From: JBQTHD01 sp052390275
GTDB lineage: Bacteria > Actinomycetota > Acidimicrobiia > Acidimicrobiales > AC-14
DNA: 64,000 bases
Direction of reading: 5' to 3'
Assembly: GCA_052390275.1 (NCBI GenBank)
Contig: JBQTHD010000015.1
Span: 75,041 to 139,040 of the forward strand
In this document: positions 50,282-59,341 of the stretch, piece by piece
Position numbering within the stretch: position 1 is the first letter of the stretch
Layout: every line of letters begins with the position of its first letter
The notes under the pieces: generated by a model
Told to the model about the DNA's origin: nothing
Seen by the model: only the letters and a program-made list of their open reading frames with translations
Database searches by the model: none
Made by a program: the position numbers and the translations under genes

Positions 50282-50989
50282 ATGATGTTCGGGCTGTCCC
50301 CAGCGCGCAGCACCACCCGGATTCGGGACGGCGCCACCAGGGCTCCCGCCGTTCCGGGCCGGGGGACCCAAACGCCCTCGATGGGGGGTTCGGCGACCTT
50401 GTCGGCGGTTGCTGTCGTCGGGGTGGGAATGGCGTTGTTCGTGGGGGTCGGCCGCATGGACCTGGAGTCCCGCTTCGGTGGGCGGGCTCAGCGGGTCGCG
50501 GCCCAGGCCGCGGCGGCCGGGGCTGCCGATGGACCGGAAGCCGCGTGGGTCGAGGTGGTGGGTCGGGGAGGCCGTTTGGTCAGCTTCGAACTGGTTGGTT
50601 CCGACGCAGTGGTGACGGTGGAGGTGGCCGGGACGACGGCCACCGCCCGGGCCCCGGTGGCCGCCCCCGACCCGGCTCTGGCCGGGGCCAACCGCCAGGG
50701 CCTGTCCCCGGACCTTCTGGCCGCAATCGGTCGGGCCGATTCCGCCCTGGGGGGCCCACTGTCGATCACCTCCGGCCTTCGCAGTACTGCCCGCCAGGCG
50801 GAGCTTTACGCCAATCGGGCCAACAACCCGTTCCCGGTGGCGCCCCCGGGGATGTCGCGCCATGAGACCGGTGACGCCATTGACGTTCCACTGGCGGTGG
50901 CCGGGCGGTTGGCTGCTCTGGCGGAGGTGGTCGGCCTGTGCCAGCCCTACCCCAGGACCGATCCGGTCCATTTTGAGCTTTGCCGATAG
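50282..50989 (+). CDS. TadE-like secretion leader fused to a VanY-type M15 peptidase domain
   Basis: A 235-residue protein. The N-terminal half (GGSATLSAVAVVGVGMALFV, then AQRVAAQAAAAGAAD) resembles TadE/Rv3654c-type pilin-like proteins; the C-terminal half carries SGLRSTARQAELYANR and the zinc-peptidase motifs SRHETGDAIDV and DPVHFEL of D,D-carboxypeptidases. Both metal-ligand histidines and the aspartate are present. ATG 50282 is preferred; ATG 50381 would start at the pilin-like segment. It probably trims peptidoglycan outside the membrane. Confidence 0.72.
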   Translation: MMFGLSPARSTTRIRDGATRAPAVPGRGTQTPSMGGSATLSAVAVVGVGMALFVGVGRMDLESRFGGRAQRVAAQAAAAGAADGPEAAWVEVVGRGGRLVSFELVGSDAVVTVEVAGTTATARAPVAAPDPALAGANRQGLSPDLLAAIGRADSALGGPLSITSGLRSTARQAELYANRANNPFPVAPPGMSRHETGDAIDVPLAVAGRLAALAEVVGLCQPYPRTDPVHFELCR

Positions 50990-51001
50990 CCCGTCGATAC
51001 C

Positions 51002-51718
51002 TCAGCGAGCCTCGGCCTCGCCGCCGTCGCGGATCTGGCTCTGCTCATCGGGTTCGGGTCCGCCCTCGAGTTCGGCCTCCAGTTGGTCGACCGAGCCCGC
51101 AATCCCGGCGTCCTCCCCCCGGTTGAAGACCAGCGAGAGCAGGACCAAAGCGATGGATATGGCGGTGGTCACCACCAGGTTGCGCTGGAAGAACCCCAAG
51201 ATGGCCTCCACCGGGCTGGCCACCGCTTCGCCCAGAGCCCGGACGGCCACGATGGACGTCAGGGTGCCGGCGAGGTTGGTCACCATGAACCCCACCGGGC
51301 TCATGCCGGTCTGCCCGGCCAGGGCACAGACGATGGCTCCGGGAAAAGCGAAGACCATGGGATAGCGGGCCTTGGCGAAGACGCGCTCGGTGGTGGTCAC
51401 GAGGCTGCCACCGCCCCCCTTCTTCTCCAGCCACCTGACCGCTCCGTCGCCGTAGAACCGACCGAGCAAATAGAAGAGGGGATCGCTCAGGCTCCGGCGC
51501 AGCAGAGCCACGACGACGAACGGGACCAGACTCACCTCCCGAGCCAGGATCAGCATCCGGTTGCGGGAGTCCAAGGCGATGAGGAGCAACGGGTTCTCCA
51601 CCGCCAGAACCGGGGTGAACGCCGACCCGATAGTCCCGGCGACGGTGAGCACGATGATCGGGGCGACCAGCAGGATCAGCCGCCGACGGGAGCGGCGCGC
51701 GTCCTCCGGCTCGCTCAC
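51002..51718 (-). CDS. DedA/VTT-like membrane protein
   Basis: A 238-residue membrane protein with DPLFYLLGRFYGDGAVRWLE, YPMVFAFPGAIVCALAGQTG and NLAGTLTSIVAVRALGEA, which resemble the conserved loops of DedA/SNARE-associated (VTT) proteins that move lipid carriers. Five or so helices; an acidic C-terminus. GTG 51718 or 51742 may start it. Confidence 0.65.
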   Translation of the reverse strand: MSEPEDARRSRRRLILLVAPIIVLTVAGTIGSAFTPVLAVENPLLLIALDSRNRMLILAREVSLVPFVVVALLRRSLSDPLFYLLGRFYGDGAVRWLEKKGGGGSLVTTTERVFAKARYPMVFAFPGAIVCALAGQTGMSPVGFMVTNLAGTLTSIVAVRALGEAVASPVEAILGFFQRNLVVTTAISIALVLLSLVFNRGEDAGIAGSVDQLEAELEGGPEPDEQSQIRDGGEAEAR

Positions 51719-51827
51719 CCGGCCAGACCCTAACCGTGCCACGCCGCTTCGAAAGGCTCCGGGTCCGAGGCGCCGGTGACCGGCCCGCCTCGGCGCAGTC
51801 GGCTCATCCGGCCGATATCGGCGGTGA

Positions 51828-52499
51828 ATGACTAAGTTTCATCGGGTGACATCGAGGCGCAGTGGCCGGGTTCGGGGCTCGTTGGCCGGCGGGCTTTTGG
51901 TCAGCCTCGCCGCCTGTGCCGGTCCGCTGGTTGCCTCCGGGACCGCTCCGGTGCCCGTCCCGGTCCTTCCGGGGGTGCCCGCAAGTCCCGCCGTCGAGGC
52001 CCCGGCAGCCCCGGCCACGCCGCCGAACCCGGCCGGTAGCGGAGTGGCAGCGGTGAACGTCGAAGTCACGTCGGTTGAGTTCCGGCCCGCGGACCACCCC
52101 GAGGACGCCGCCGTCCGCTATCAGTTGAGTCTCACCGCGGCGGGCTCCTCACCGGTGACCGTAAGCCTGAACCACTCCGAGATCCTGGCGGTGCCGGTGG
52201 GTGGCAGCGGGTCGCTGACCGACTTCTGGGTCCAATGGGCCGCCGGCGCGCCGGGGTGCCCGCCGGGCGCCAAGCTTCCCGACTTCGCCCTGCGAACCAG
52301 CACGGTTCTAACGGTCATGCCAGGAGCGCCCCAGTCGTTCGTCGGCTTCTTGAACCCGGCCGACGCGGAGCCTGACTGCGCTCGGGGCGGGCGGGCCCGC
52401 GGCCGGGTTGACCCGGCGGTGTCCCAGGTGGAGCTCACCCTCCCCGGCCTGGCCGGCCCGGCCCAGCCACCGGCGCGGGTGACGATCGAGAGGCCCTGA
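51828..52499 (+). CDS. Predicted lipoprotein
   Basis: A 223-residue exported protein: RRSGRVRGSLAGGLLVSLAA then C is a lipobox at residue 30. A Pro/Ala-rich spacer leads to a beta-rich domain (VNVEVTSVEFRPADH, RYQLSLTAAGSSPVTVSLNH) with two cysteines. No family recognised. ATG 51828. Confidence 0.65.
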   Translation: MTKFHRVTSRRSGRVRGSLAGGLLVSLAACAGPLVASGTAPVPVPVLPGVPASPAVEAPAAPATPPNPAGSGVAAVNVEVTSVEFRPADHPEDAAVRYQLSLTAAGSSPVTVSLNHSEILAVPVGGSGSLTDFWVQWAAGAPGCPPGAKLPDFALRTSTVLTVMPGAPQSFVGFLNPADAEPDCARGGRARGRVDPAVSQVELTLPGLAGPAQPPARVTIERP

Positions 52500-52610
52500 C
52501 CCTCGCCCATATCGCCTGGCAGCGACCTGCCGGCCCTTAAGCGACCGACTTTGCGCGACCGGGGAGAGGTCCCCCTGGCACACAGATGAGCCGAGCGTGA
52601 TACTTCGCTC

Positions 52611-55082
52611 GTGACCCCGGGGGATGCCGCTGCTTCCGAACTGACCCGAGCGGTGGCGACCCCTTCATTTCCGACTTTCGCGGTTCGAGAATCTTCCGTA
52701 AACCCCGTCACTCCCGGAACCTTCGTAGCTCCCGTAGCTCCCGTAGCCCCCGTGACTTCCGCAGCTCCCGCAACCCCGACGGCTCCGTTGTTGAGGGACG
52801 AAGGGAGATCCGGCGGCCCGCGGGTGGCTTATCGTCCGGCACTCGACGGACTGCGGGCACTGGCGGTGATCGCCGTCTTCGCCTACCACGCCGACCTGCG
52901 GGAGGCCCCCGCCGGATTCTTGGGGGTCGACCTCTTCTTCGTCCTCAGCGGGTACCTGATCACAGCGCTCCTTCTCACTGAACACCAACGCTGCGGGCGG
53001 GTGGACCTGGTGAAGTTCTGGAAGGCCCGGGCCCGGCGGCTGCTTCCCGCCCTGGTGGCGGTCCTGGCCGCCGTCGCCGTGGTCACGCCTGCGCTGGCTC
53101 CCGAACAGATCGGCCGCCTGGGCGGGGATATGGCTGCCGCTCTCACCTATTCCAGCAACTGGTGGATGGTGGTGGTCGACCAGTCCTACTTCGAATCGAC
53201 GGGCCGCCCGCCGCTGCTTCAGCACCTTTGGAGCCTGGCGGTGGAGGAGCAGTTCTACCTGGTCTGGCCCCTGATGCTCGGCGCAATCCTGGCAGCCGGC
53301 CGACGTCGGGCCGGGCGAAGTCGGGCCGCCCGCACGCACCTCGGCCGGCGCGGCGCCTCCGGCGCCGACATGGCAGACGGAGCGGGAACCCGCATCGGGG
53401 GAGCCGGTATCGCCGAAGTCGGATCGCCCTGGTCCGGCGCCTCGTTCCCAGAGGCGTCGGGTCAAGGTACTCGGCGCCGTCTGCTGGCCGGGCTCCTTCT
53501 GGCCGCCGGGGCGTCCGGGCTGGCCATGGCCGCGATGTACGACCCGAGCGGCGATCCCTCCCGGGTCTACTACGGGACCGACACGCGGGCGTCGGCGCTC
53601 CTCATCGGGGCGGCACTGGCCGTGGCCACCCTGGCCTGGCACCGGCCGCAGGCAGCCGCCCCCCGGTTCGCGCGCTCGCTCACTGCCGGTGGCGGTGCCG
53701 CCCTGTGTGCTCTGGCCTGGGCTGTCATCAACGTCAGCGAGTTCGATCCCCGCCTCTACCGCGGAGGGCTGGTACTTGCCGGCCTCGTGGCGGCCACCGC
53801 AGTGGCGGCAGCCGCCGCCCCCGGCCGGCCGGGCCTGCTCATCCGGGTGCTGGGCATGCGACCGCTGCTCTGGGTGGGACGCCGCTCCTACGGGATCTAC
53901 CTGTGGTCCTGGCCGGTTCTACGCCTGACGCGCCCCCACCTGGACGTTCCCCTGGCCGGAATGCCTCTGCTGGCGCTCCAGGTGGTGTTGACCGGGGCTT
54001 TGGCCGCGGCCTCCTACCGGTGGGTGGAGATGCCCATTCGCAGCGCTTGGCGTCCCGGCAGGCCGCGGGTGGGAGGGGACAGGGCGACCAGCTTCCCGGC
54101 CGCCCCTGACTCGGCGATGCTCCTTGGTGAAAAGGTCGTTCTGGTCCCCAGGACCGGCCCCGACCGCACCGTCGTCGAATCGATGCCAGAACCCAAGACC
54201 GTGAACAAGCCCAGGAGGGATCCGGATGCAACGACCGGATCTGACGGGGCGCGCGTCGGTGATGCGAGGAATGTCCTCAGGCCCCGCCTAGGTGTCCTCG
54301 TGGTAACTGCGGCGTCGATGCTGGTAGGCGTTGTCGCCTGGATCCCGATCACTGCCCGGCCCATCGACGCTGGGTCGACGGGTCGGCCGCCCCAACCCCG
54401 GCAGACCACAGCGGTCACGTTGATCCTCCCCGATGGCGCCATCGTCGGTCCGGTCCTGGGGGCAGATTCGGCGTCAGTGCCCATTTCGGAATCCCAGCCG
54501 GGTACTCCGGGCCCGGCGGACGGAGTCCAACCGCCGACGTCGCCGACCCCGCCGACCCCGCTCACCGGGGCACCCGCACCGGTCGCGGCTGGGACCGTCG
54601 CCACACCGCCGGCACCCACCGGCCGGGTGACCGTGGTGGCCGACTCGGTGATCCTGGGAGCCCAGGCTGAGCTGGCTTCCCGCTTGGGCGACCTGGTCGT
54701 TGACGCTCGAATCGGTCGCCAGTTCGACGAACTCCTGGCCACGGTTAGCGCCAGGGTCCAACAAGGGCAGGTGGGAGACGTCCTCGTGCTCCAGATGGGG
54801 AACAACGGGCCCGTCCGGGCCGAGCAGGTCAATGCCCTTCTGGACGCGGCCGGTTCGATTCCCAGGTTGGTGGTGGTCAACGTCAAGGTCGAACGACGGT
54901 GGGCCGACCCCAACAACGAGGTGATAGCTGCGGCGGTGGCGGCAAGACCCAACGCCCGACTGGTGGATTGGAAGGGGATCGGATCGGCCCATCCCGGAGC
55001 CTTCACCAACGACGGGATCCACCTGACCCCCTCTGGCCGCAAACTGATGGCCGACGCCATCGTCGCAGCCCTGGCGGCCTGA
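52611..55082 (+). CDS. Acyltransferase-3 / SGNH fusion (OafA-like O-acetyltransferase)
   Basis: An 823-residue envelope enzyme. After a Pro/Val repeat leader come RPALDGLRALAVIAVFAYHA, FLGVDLFFVLSGYLI, HLWSLAVEEQFYLVWPL and about ten helices of acyltransferase-3. A 150-residue linker precedes an SGNH-like domain: VTVVADSVILGAQ (the usual GDSV is ADSV), QMGNNGPV and NDGIHLTPSGRKLMAD with the catalytic Asp/His. Such proteins acetylate surface polysaccharides or peptidoglycan. GTG 52611. Confidence 0.9.
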   Translation: MTPGDAAASELTRAVATPSFPTFAVRESSVNPVTPGTFVAPVAPVAPVTSAAPATPTAPLLRDEGRSGGPRVAYRPALDGLRALAVIAVFAYHADLREAPAGFLGVDLFFVLSGYLITALLLTEHQRCGRVDLVKFWKARARRLLPALVAVLAAVAVVTPALAPEQIGRLGGDMAAALTYSSNWWMVVVDQSYFESTGRPPLLQHLWSLAVEEQFYLVWPLMLGAILAAGRRRAGRSRAARTHLGRRGASGADMADGAGTRIGGAGIAEVGSPWSGASFPEASGQGTRRRLLAGLLLAAGASGLAMAAMYDPSGDPSRVYYGTDTRASALLIGAALAVATLAWHRPQAAAPRFARSLTAGGGAALCALAWAVINVSEFDPRLYRGGLVLAGLVAATAVAAAAAPGRPGLLIRVLGMRPLLWVGRRSYGIYLWSWPVLRLTRPHLDVPLAGMPLLALQVVLTGALAAASYRWVEMPIRSAWRPGRPRVGGDRATSFPAAPDSAMLLGEKVVLVPRTGPDRTVVESMPEPKTVNKPRRDPDATTGSDGARVGDARNVLRPRLGVLVVTAASMLVGVVAWIPITARPIDAGSTGRPPQPRQTTAVTLILPDGAIVGPVLGADSASVPISESQPGTPGPADGVQPPTSPTPPTPLTGAPAPVAAGTVATPPAPTGRVTVVADSVILGAQAELASRLGDLVVDARIGRQFDELLATVSARVQQGQVGDVLVLQMGNNGPVRAEQVNALLDAAGSIPRLVVVNVKVERRWADPNNEVIAAAVAARPNARLVDWKGIGSAHPGAFTNDGIHLTPSGRKLMADAIVAALAA

Positions 55083-55098
55083 CCCGCTTCAACGGGTC
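55081..55098. terminator. Bidirectional hairpin between acyltransferase and cysH
   Basis: GACCCG and CGGGTC form a 6-bp stem with a 6-base loop, overlapping the acyltransferase stop; a second GC-rich stem (GCCGG and CCGGC) follows to about 55114. It sits between convergent genes. Confidence 0.6.
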
Positions 55099-55152
55099 GC
55101 CGGCATCGGCCGGCTTGAGCACGCATGTGTTCGTGCCTGCGTGGGACGAAGC

Positions 55153-56076
55153 TCAGTCGTGCAGCCCGCACTCCAGGCGGTCGTGGTCGGCCCAACGCCC
55201 GGAACGGGGATGGGCGCCGTCGGCCACCGGACGGGTGCAGGGCGCACAGCCGATGGACAGGTAGCCCAGAGCCAACAGCGGGTTCACCGGCACCGAACGC
55301 TCGGCGATGTAGCTGGCCACGTCTTCGTCGGACCAGGTGGCGAGCGGGTTGACCTTGACCAGGCCCCGCAGGTCCCGGCCCACCACCGGTGCGCTCGAAC
55401 GAGTGGGCGACTCGGACCGGCGCAGTCCGCTCATCCAGGCGGCCTTGCCGATCAGGGCCCGGTCCAGTTGGCCGGCCTTGACCGCCGAGCAGCAGTTGAC
55501 CGGATCCAACTGCCATAGATCCTCGGCCTGATGGGCAGCCGTCATGATCCGCAGGTTGAGGCCGTAACGGCGACGAACCGCCTCCATCGTTTCCAAGGTT
55601 TCGGGAAAGTGGTACCCGGTGTCGATGAACACCACCTCTATGGCCGGCTCCACCCGAACGGCCAAGTCGATGAGCACGGCGTCGGTCATGGAGGTGGTGA
55701 GGCACAGTCCCGGAGAGAACGACTCCACGGCCCAGCCGATCACCTCCAGGGCGTCGGCTGTCTCGAACTTGGTGTTGAGAACGGTCAACTCGGTGTCGGT
55801 CCACTCCTTGGCGGCCGGACCTGATGGCGAGGTGACCCGGCGGCCGCTACTGCCGTTGCTGGAGGCGTCGCGACCCACCCCGTCGCGGCCAGCCCCGTCG
55901 CGGCCAGAAGTGGCGCTCGGATCAGGCTCCGAGGACGGCCAGGAGCCCGGCAGGGTGGCTGCCTCGGCCGGGTCCGCCGAGGGCCCGGCGGCCGACGGCC
56001 CGGTGGCCGACGGCCCGGTGGCCGACGGCGACCCGGCCAGGGTCCCGGGGGAAAGGGTGCTCACGTCCCGGCGCAT
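55153..56076 (-). CDS. cysH: Phosphoadenylyl/adenylyl-sulfate reductase (APS-reductase type)
   Basis: A 307-residue PP-loop-type reductase making sulfite. The core EVVFIDTGYHFPETLETM is followed by NCCSAVK and GCAPCTRPV, the CC...CxxC ligands of a 4Fe-4S cluster, so it should use APS, and by the catalytic ECGLH at the C-terminus. The first about 90 residues are low-complexity with two 15-bp repeats. It overlaps the upstream sulfite reductase gene by 16 bases. Confidence 0.92.
   Translation of the reverse strand: MRRDVSTLSPGTLAGSPSATGPSATGPSAAGPSADPAEAATLPGSWPSSEPDPSATSGRDGAGRDGVGRDASSNGSSGRRVTSPSGPAAKEWTDTELTVLNTKFETADALEVIGWAVESFSPGLCLTTSMTDAVLIDLAVRVEPAIEVVFIDTGYHFPETLETMEAVRRRYGLNLRIMTAAHQAEDLWQLDPVNCCSAVKAGQLDRALIGKAAWMSGLRRSESPTRSSAPVVGRDLRGLVKVNPLATWSDEDVASYIAERSVPVNPLLALGYLSIGCAPCTRPVADGAHPRSGRWADHDRLECGLHD
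55867..55911. repeat. 15-bp in-frame tandem repeat x3 in cysH
   Basis: Units starting GTCGCG at 55867, 55882 and 55897; encode GRDGA/GRDGV on the minus strand. Confidence 0.85.
55982..56026. repeat. Second 15-bp in-frame tandem repeat x3 in cysH
   Basis: Units GGCCCGGTGGCCGAC (first copy with one change) at 55982, 55997 and 56012; encode SATGP/SAAGP in the N-terminal leader. Confidence 0.92.
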
Positions 56077-57953
56077 TCGCCGGCTCCCACCGAAGCCACG
56101 AACGGGCCGGTCTCGTCGTAGTCGACGTAGAAGTCGGGCGACTCATCGGGTGATGGGAAGACGTCGAACTCGGCGAGGGTGTGGGCCAGTGCCTTGGCCC
56201 CGCCCCGGCGGGCCAGCCACTGGGTGAAGGTTTCGCCCGCCTCGCGCTCGGCGGCGAACTCGCCCACGACTTTGACGGTGGCGGCACCGACCGCCTTGGC
56301 CGGAAGCCTCAGCGCCTTGTGGCCGAACTCCACCTGGGTCTGGCCCAGGTATCCCCCCAGCAACATCTGGTAACCCGGGGCGGCCCGCCCGTGGGCCCGC
56401 CGTTCGACGCCGACGAACCCGATGTCGGCCACATGGTGCTGGCCGCAGGAGTTGGTGCAACCGGAGATGTTGATCCGGACCCCGCCCACCTCGGCCAACC
56501 CGGCTTCCTCCAGAGCGTCACCGATCTCACCGGCCAGCCCACGAGACTGCGTGACGGCCAGGTTGCAGGTGTCGGCCCCCGGGCAGGAGACCACGTCCCG
56601 GGCCAGTTCCGCTCCGGGCCGGGCCATACCGATGGCGTCCAGGGCCTCATACAGAGCCGGCAACTGCTCCTCGGCCAGGTCACGAAAAACCAGGTTCTGG
56701 CGGTTGGTGACCCGGATCTCGGAGTTGAGATTCCGGCCGATCTGGGCCAGAGACCGGAACTGAGCCGAGGTGATGTCGCCCAGGCGGGCCCAGGCGTAAG
56801 CCGAGACGGTGGCCTTGGCCACGCCCCGGACCACGTTGGCCTGATCCCAGCGCTGGTACGGATCGGTGCTGGTCAGCGACACCGGCGTTCCCCAACCCAT
56901 CGGGGTGGGGGAGGCAGCGCCCACTCCGGCAGGGGCGTCGCCCGATGCCGCAACCTCGGCCGGGATGCCCCCCGGCCATCCGGCGGCGGCCACCAGGGTG
57001 CGGCGCTCCCTCAGTATCCGGCGGCGGACCTCGTCGGGGCCCTGGGTGTCAAGCAGCCACTTCATCCGGGCCCGAAGCTTGTTGTCCCGATTGCCGTCGT
57101 GGTCGAAGACCCGCAGGCACGCTTCGATGGTGGGCAGGAGTTCCTCCCGGGAGGTGAAATCCTCCAGGGCGATCGCCGGATGGGGATTGGCTCCGAGGCC
57201 GCCGGCAACGAACACCCGGAAGCCGGCCTCGAGCGTTCCGTCCTCCAGTGGCCGGGCCACGGCCACGACCCCGACATCATTGAACATGGCCTGGCCGCAG
57301 TCGGTGACGCAACCGGAGAAGTTGATCTTGAACTTCCGGGGAAGGCGCTGAGCGTAGGGATGGCGCAGGAAGTAGCGGAAGGTGGCCTCTGCCCATGGGG
57401 TTATGTCGAGTACTTCAAACGGGCACGCGCCGGCCAGGTGGCAGCCGGTGACGTTGCGGACGGTGTCGCCGCAGGCTTCCCGGCAGGTAAGGCCGACCTC
57501 GGCAAGGCGACGAAGAACTGTCGGTATCGACTCCAGGTCCACATAGTGAAACTGGATGTTCTGCCGGGTGGTGATATGGCCCCATCCCCGGGAGAACTCA
57601 TCGGCGATATCGGCCATGGCCTCGAGTTGTTGCGGCGTCAGCAGGCCGTAGGGGGCCTTCACCCGCAGCATCTGGTTGTGGCCTCCCTGGCGCTGGCCGT
57701 ACACACCGTTGTTCAGCCGGAAGATGCGGAACACGTCCTCATCCACCTCTCCCGCCAAATAGCCGGCCAACATCGCCTCGAACCGGGCTATATCGGCAGC
57801 GTCGGCCGGGCTGATCGATCCGGTAGCGGCAGAGTCGGTGGAGGCAGAGTCGGTGGAGGCAGAGTCGGGCGGGGAACCGACCATCGGGTGGTCGGAATCT
57901 GGTTGGGCCTCCCAACCGGGAGGTCCGATCTCGACGGTCACTGATTGGGACAA
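56061..57953 (-). CDS. Ferredoxin-dependent sulfite (nitrite) reductase
   Basis: A 630-residue siroheme enzyme reducing sulfite to sulfide. Pseudo-symmetric halves: GHITTRQNIQFHYVDLESI and TGCHLAGACPFEVLD, SGCVTDCGQAMFND in the first; RVTNRQNLVFRDLAEE, CPGADTCNLAVTQSRG and SGCTNSCGQHHVADIGFVG in the second, giving the C-x5-C and C-x3-C cluster/siroheme ligands. Next to cysH, sulfite is the likely substrate rather than nitrite. TTG 57953 or GTG 57941 start it; an N-terminal repeat follows. Confidence 0.92.
   Translation of the reverse strand: MSQSVTVEIGPPGWEAQPDSDHPMVGSPPDSASTDSASTDSAATGSISPADAADIARFEAMLAGYLAGEVDEDVFRIFRLNNGVYGQRQGGHNQMLRVKAPYGLLTPQQLEAMADIADEFSRGWGHITTRQNIQFHYVDLESIPTVLRRLAEVGLTCREACGDTVRNVTGCHLAGACPFEVLDITPWAEATFRYFLRHPYAQRLPRKFKINFSGCVTDCGQAMFNDVGVVAVARPLEDGTLEAGFRVFVAGGLGANPHPAIALEDFTSREELLPTIEACLRVFDHDGNRDNKLRARMKWLLDTQGPDEVRRRILRERRTLVAAAGWPGGIPAEVAASGDAPAGVGAASPTPMGWGTPVSLTSTDPYQRWDQANVVRGVAKATVSAYAWARLGDITSAQFRSLAQIGRNLNSEIRVTNRQNLVFRDLAEEQLPALYEALDAIGMARPGAELARDVVSCPGADTCNLAVTQSRGLAGEIGDALEEAGLAEVGGVRINISGCTNSCGQHHVADIGFVGVERRAHGRAAPGYQMLLGGYLGQTQVEFGHKALRLPAKAVGAATVKVVGEFAAEREAGETFTQWLARRGGAKALAHTLAEFDVFPSPDESPDFYVDYDETGPFVASVGAGECAGT
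57828..57872. repeat. 15-bp in-frame tandem repeat x3 near the sulfite reductase N-terminus
   Basis: Unit GGCAGAGTCGGTGGA at 57828 and 57843, with a variant at 57858; encodes SASTD-type units on the minus strand. Confidence 0.92.
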
Positions 57954-58186
57954 GGAATCACTCCAGGATCGGGGCGCCGGTAAAGCCGCCGAAGGCGATG
58001 GCGCTGTCGGTGGATGGATCGGTCGGCCGAAACTTGGGGCCGGGCCCGCTGAGGTGGCGGGATGGAAAGCCTTTGGGAGCTAGCGGCCCGATCGACAGCG
58101 CTCGTCGCCCACCAGGTGGGGCGTGATGCCGATGGCAACCGACGGAGCACCCTGGCGCCGGAGAAGGCTCACGGGGAGGGGACCGG

Positions 58187-59182
58187 TCACGGGCCGAGCC
58201 TATCGGACTCGTTCAGTTCCTCGGTCAGTCTCTTCACCATGGCCACCAGGCGGGGTGGATCGGGCCAGATCACCCGGTCGATTCCCATCTCGGTGGCAGC
58301 GGCGGCGCAAACCTCACCCACGCAGACGGCCAGGGTGGAGGTGGAGAAAGCGTCTCTCAGCCGATGGGGGGTGGGCCAGATATCAGCCTCGGCGGAACCG
58401 GATCCTGGTCGGGGAGCGGTCTCGACCAACTCGAACAACTGCCGTACCGCGGGCTGGCTGGTGAAGGTGACGGCGTCCAGGCGACCGGCCACGATCTCCC
58501 TGGCCAGATGCAGGGCCGGTTCGGGCGAGACGGGAAGATCCCACACGTAGACCGGAAGGGTGATCAGTTCGCCAACCGAAGCCCGTAATCGGTCGGTAGC
58601 GAAATGGGCCCTGGGCTCGAACAACTGGAACGCCACCCGAAGGTGCCCCGATCCTGGTTCCTTCCCGGCTCGACTTTGGCGATTGCCACCGTCGCTTTGG
58701 CCAGAAGGGAGCGCGGAACCGACGGCCTTCGGGGAGGTCCGGTCCGGGCAACCCTCGGGGCCGAGCAGATGGTCGACCACTTCAGTCATCGTTTCCGCCG
58801 GAGCCTGCCAGGCCACGTCCAGCCCGGCGGCCCGGACGGCGGAAGCCGCCTTGGCCCCCCGTGCCAGGACCCGGGTCCCGCCCAGGGCGGCGAGCAACGA
58901 GGCCCGCACCCCCCAGGCGGAGGCCGCCTCCAGCCACATACGCATGCCCATGCCCGTACTGGCCACCAGAACGTCAGGCGCGTCCTCGATGACAGCTTGG
59001 GTGGCACGACGAAGGTCGTCGCTGGCGGAAAGGTCGATGGTTCTCATCGTCGGCCCGCGAAGAACCTCGGCTCCCCGGCGTTCGAGCAGGTCTGCCTGCT
59101 CTCGCCAGCGCCGCTCGGCGGTGACCCCGATGCGGCGTCCAGCCAACGCCAGCAGGGGCCCCGAACGATGGCGGTCAGCCAC
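58187..59182 (-). CDS. hemD: Uroporphyrinogen-III synthase
   Basis: A 331-residue HemD-like protein with two alternating alpha/beta lobes: GRRIGVTAERRWREQADLLE, VLVASTGMGMRMWLEAASAW, LDAVTFTSQPAVRQLFELV and LAVCVGEVCAAAATEMGI. HemD closes uroporphyrinogen III, precursor of siroheme for the adjacent sulfite reductase, fitting a sulfur-assimilation cluster. GTG 59182. The 233 bases between it and the reductase show no clear gene. Confidence 0.85.
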   Translation of the reverse strand: MADRHRSGPLLALAGRRIGVTAERRWREQADLLERRGAEVLRGPTMRTIDLSASDDLRRATQAVIEDAPDVLVASTGMGMRMWLEAASAWGVRASLLAALGGTRVLARGAKAASAVRAAGLDVAWQAPAETMTEVVDHLLGPEGCPDRTSPKAVGSALPSGQSDGGNRQSRAGKEPGSGHLRVAFQLFEPRAHFATDRLRASVGELITLPVYVWDLPVSPEPALHLAREIVAGRLDAVTFTSQPAVRQLFELVETAPRPGSGSAEADIWPTPHRLRDAFSTSTLAVCVGEVCAAAATEMGIDRVIWPDPPRLVAMVKRLTEELNESDRLGP

Positions 59183-59341
59183 CTTGGTCCCTCCGGATCG
59201 CGATAATCCGGCAGGCCGTGATCGGCAAGTTTCGGCTCATAGGCCGGCTCATAGGCCAAGGGACAGCGTCGATGACTGATGATCGTAAGCGGGATGTGTC
59301 GGTCCGGCGTGACAAGTCGATGACCGGCGTGGGACCATCTC

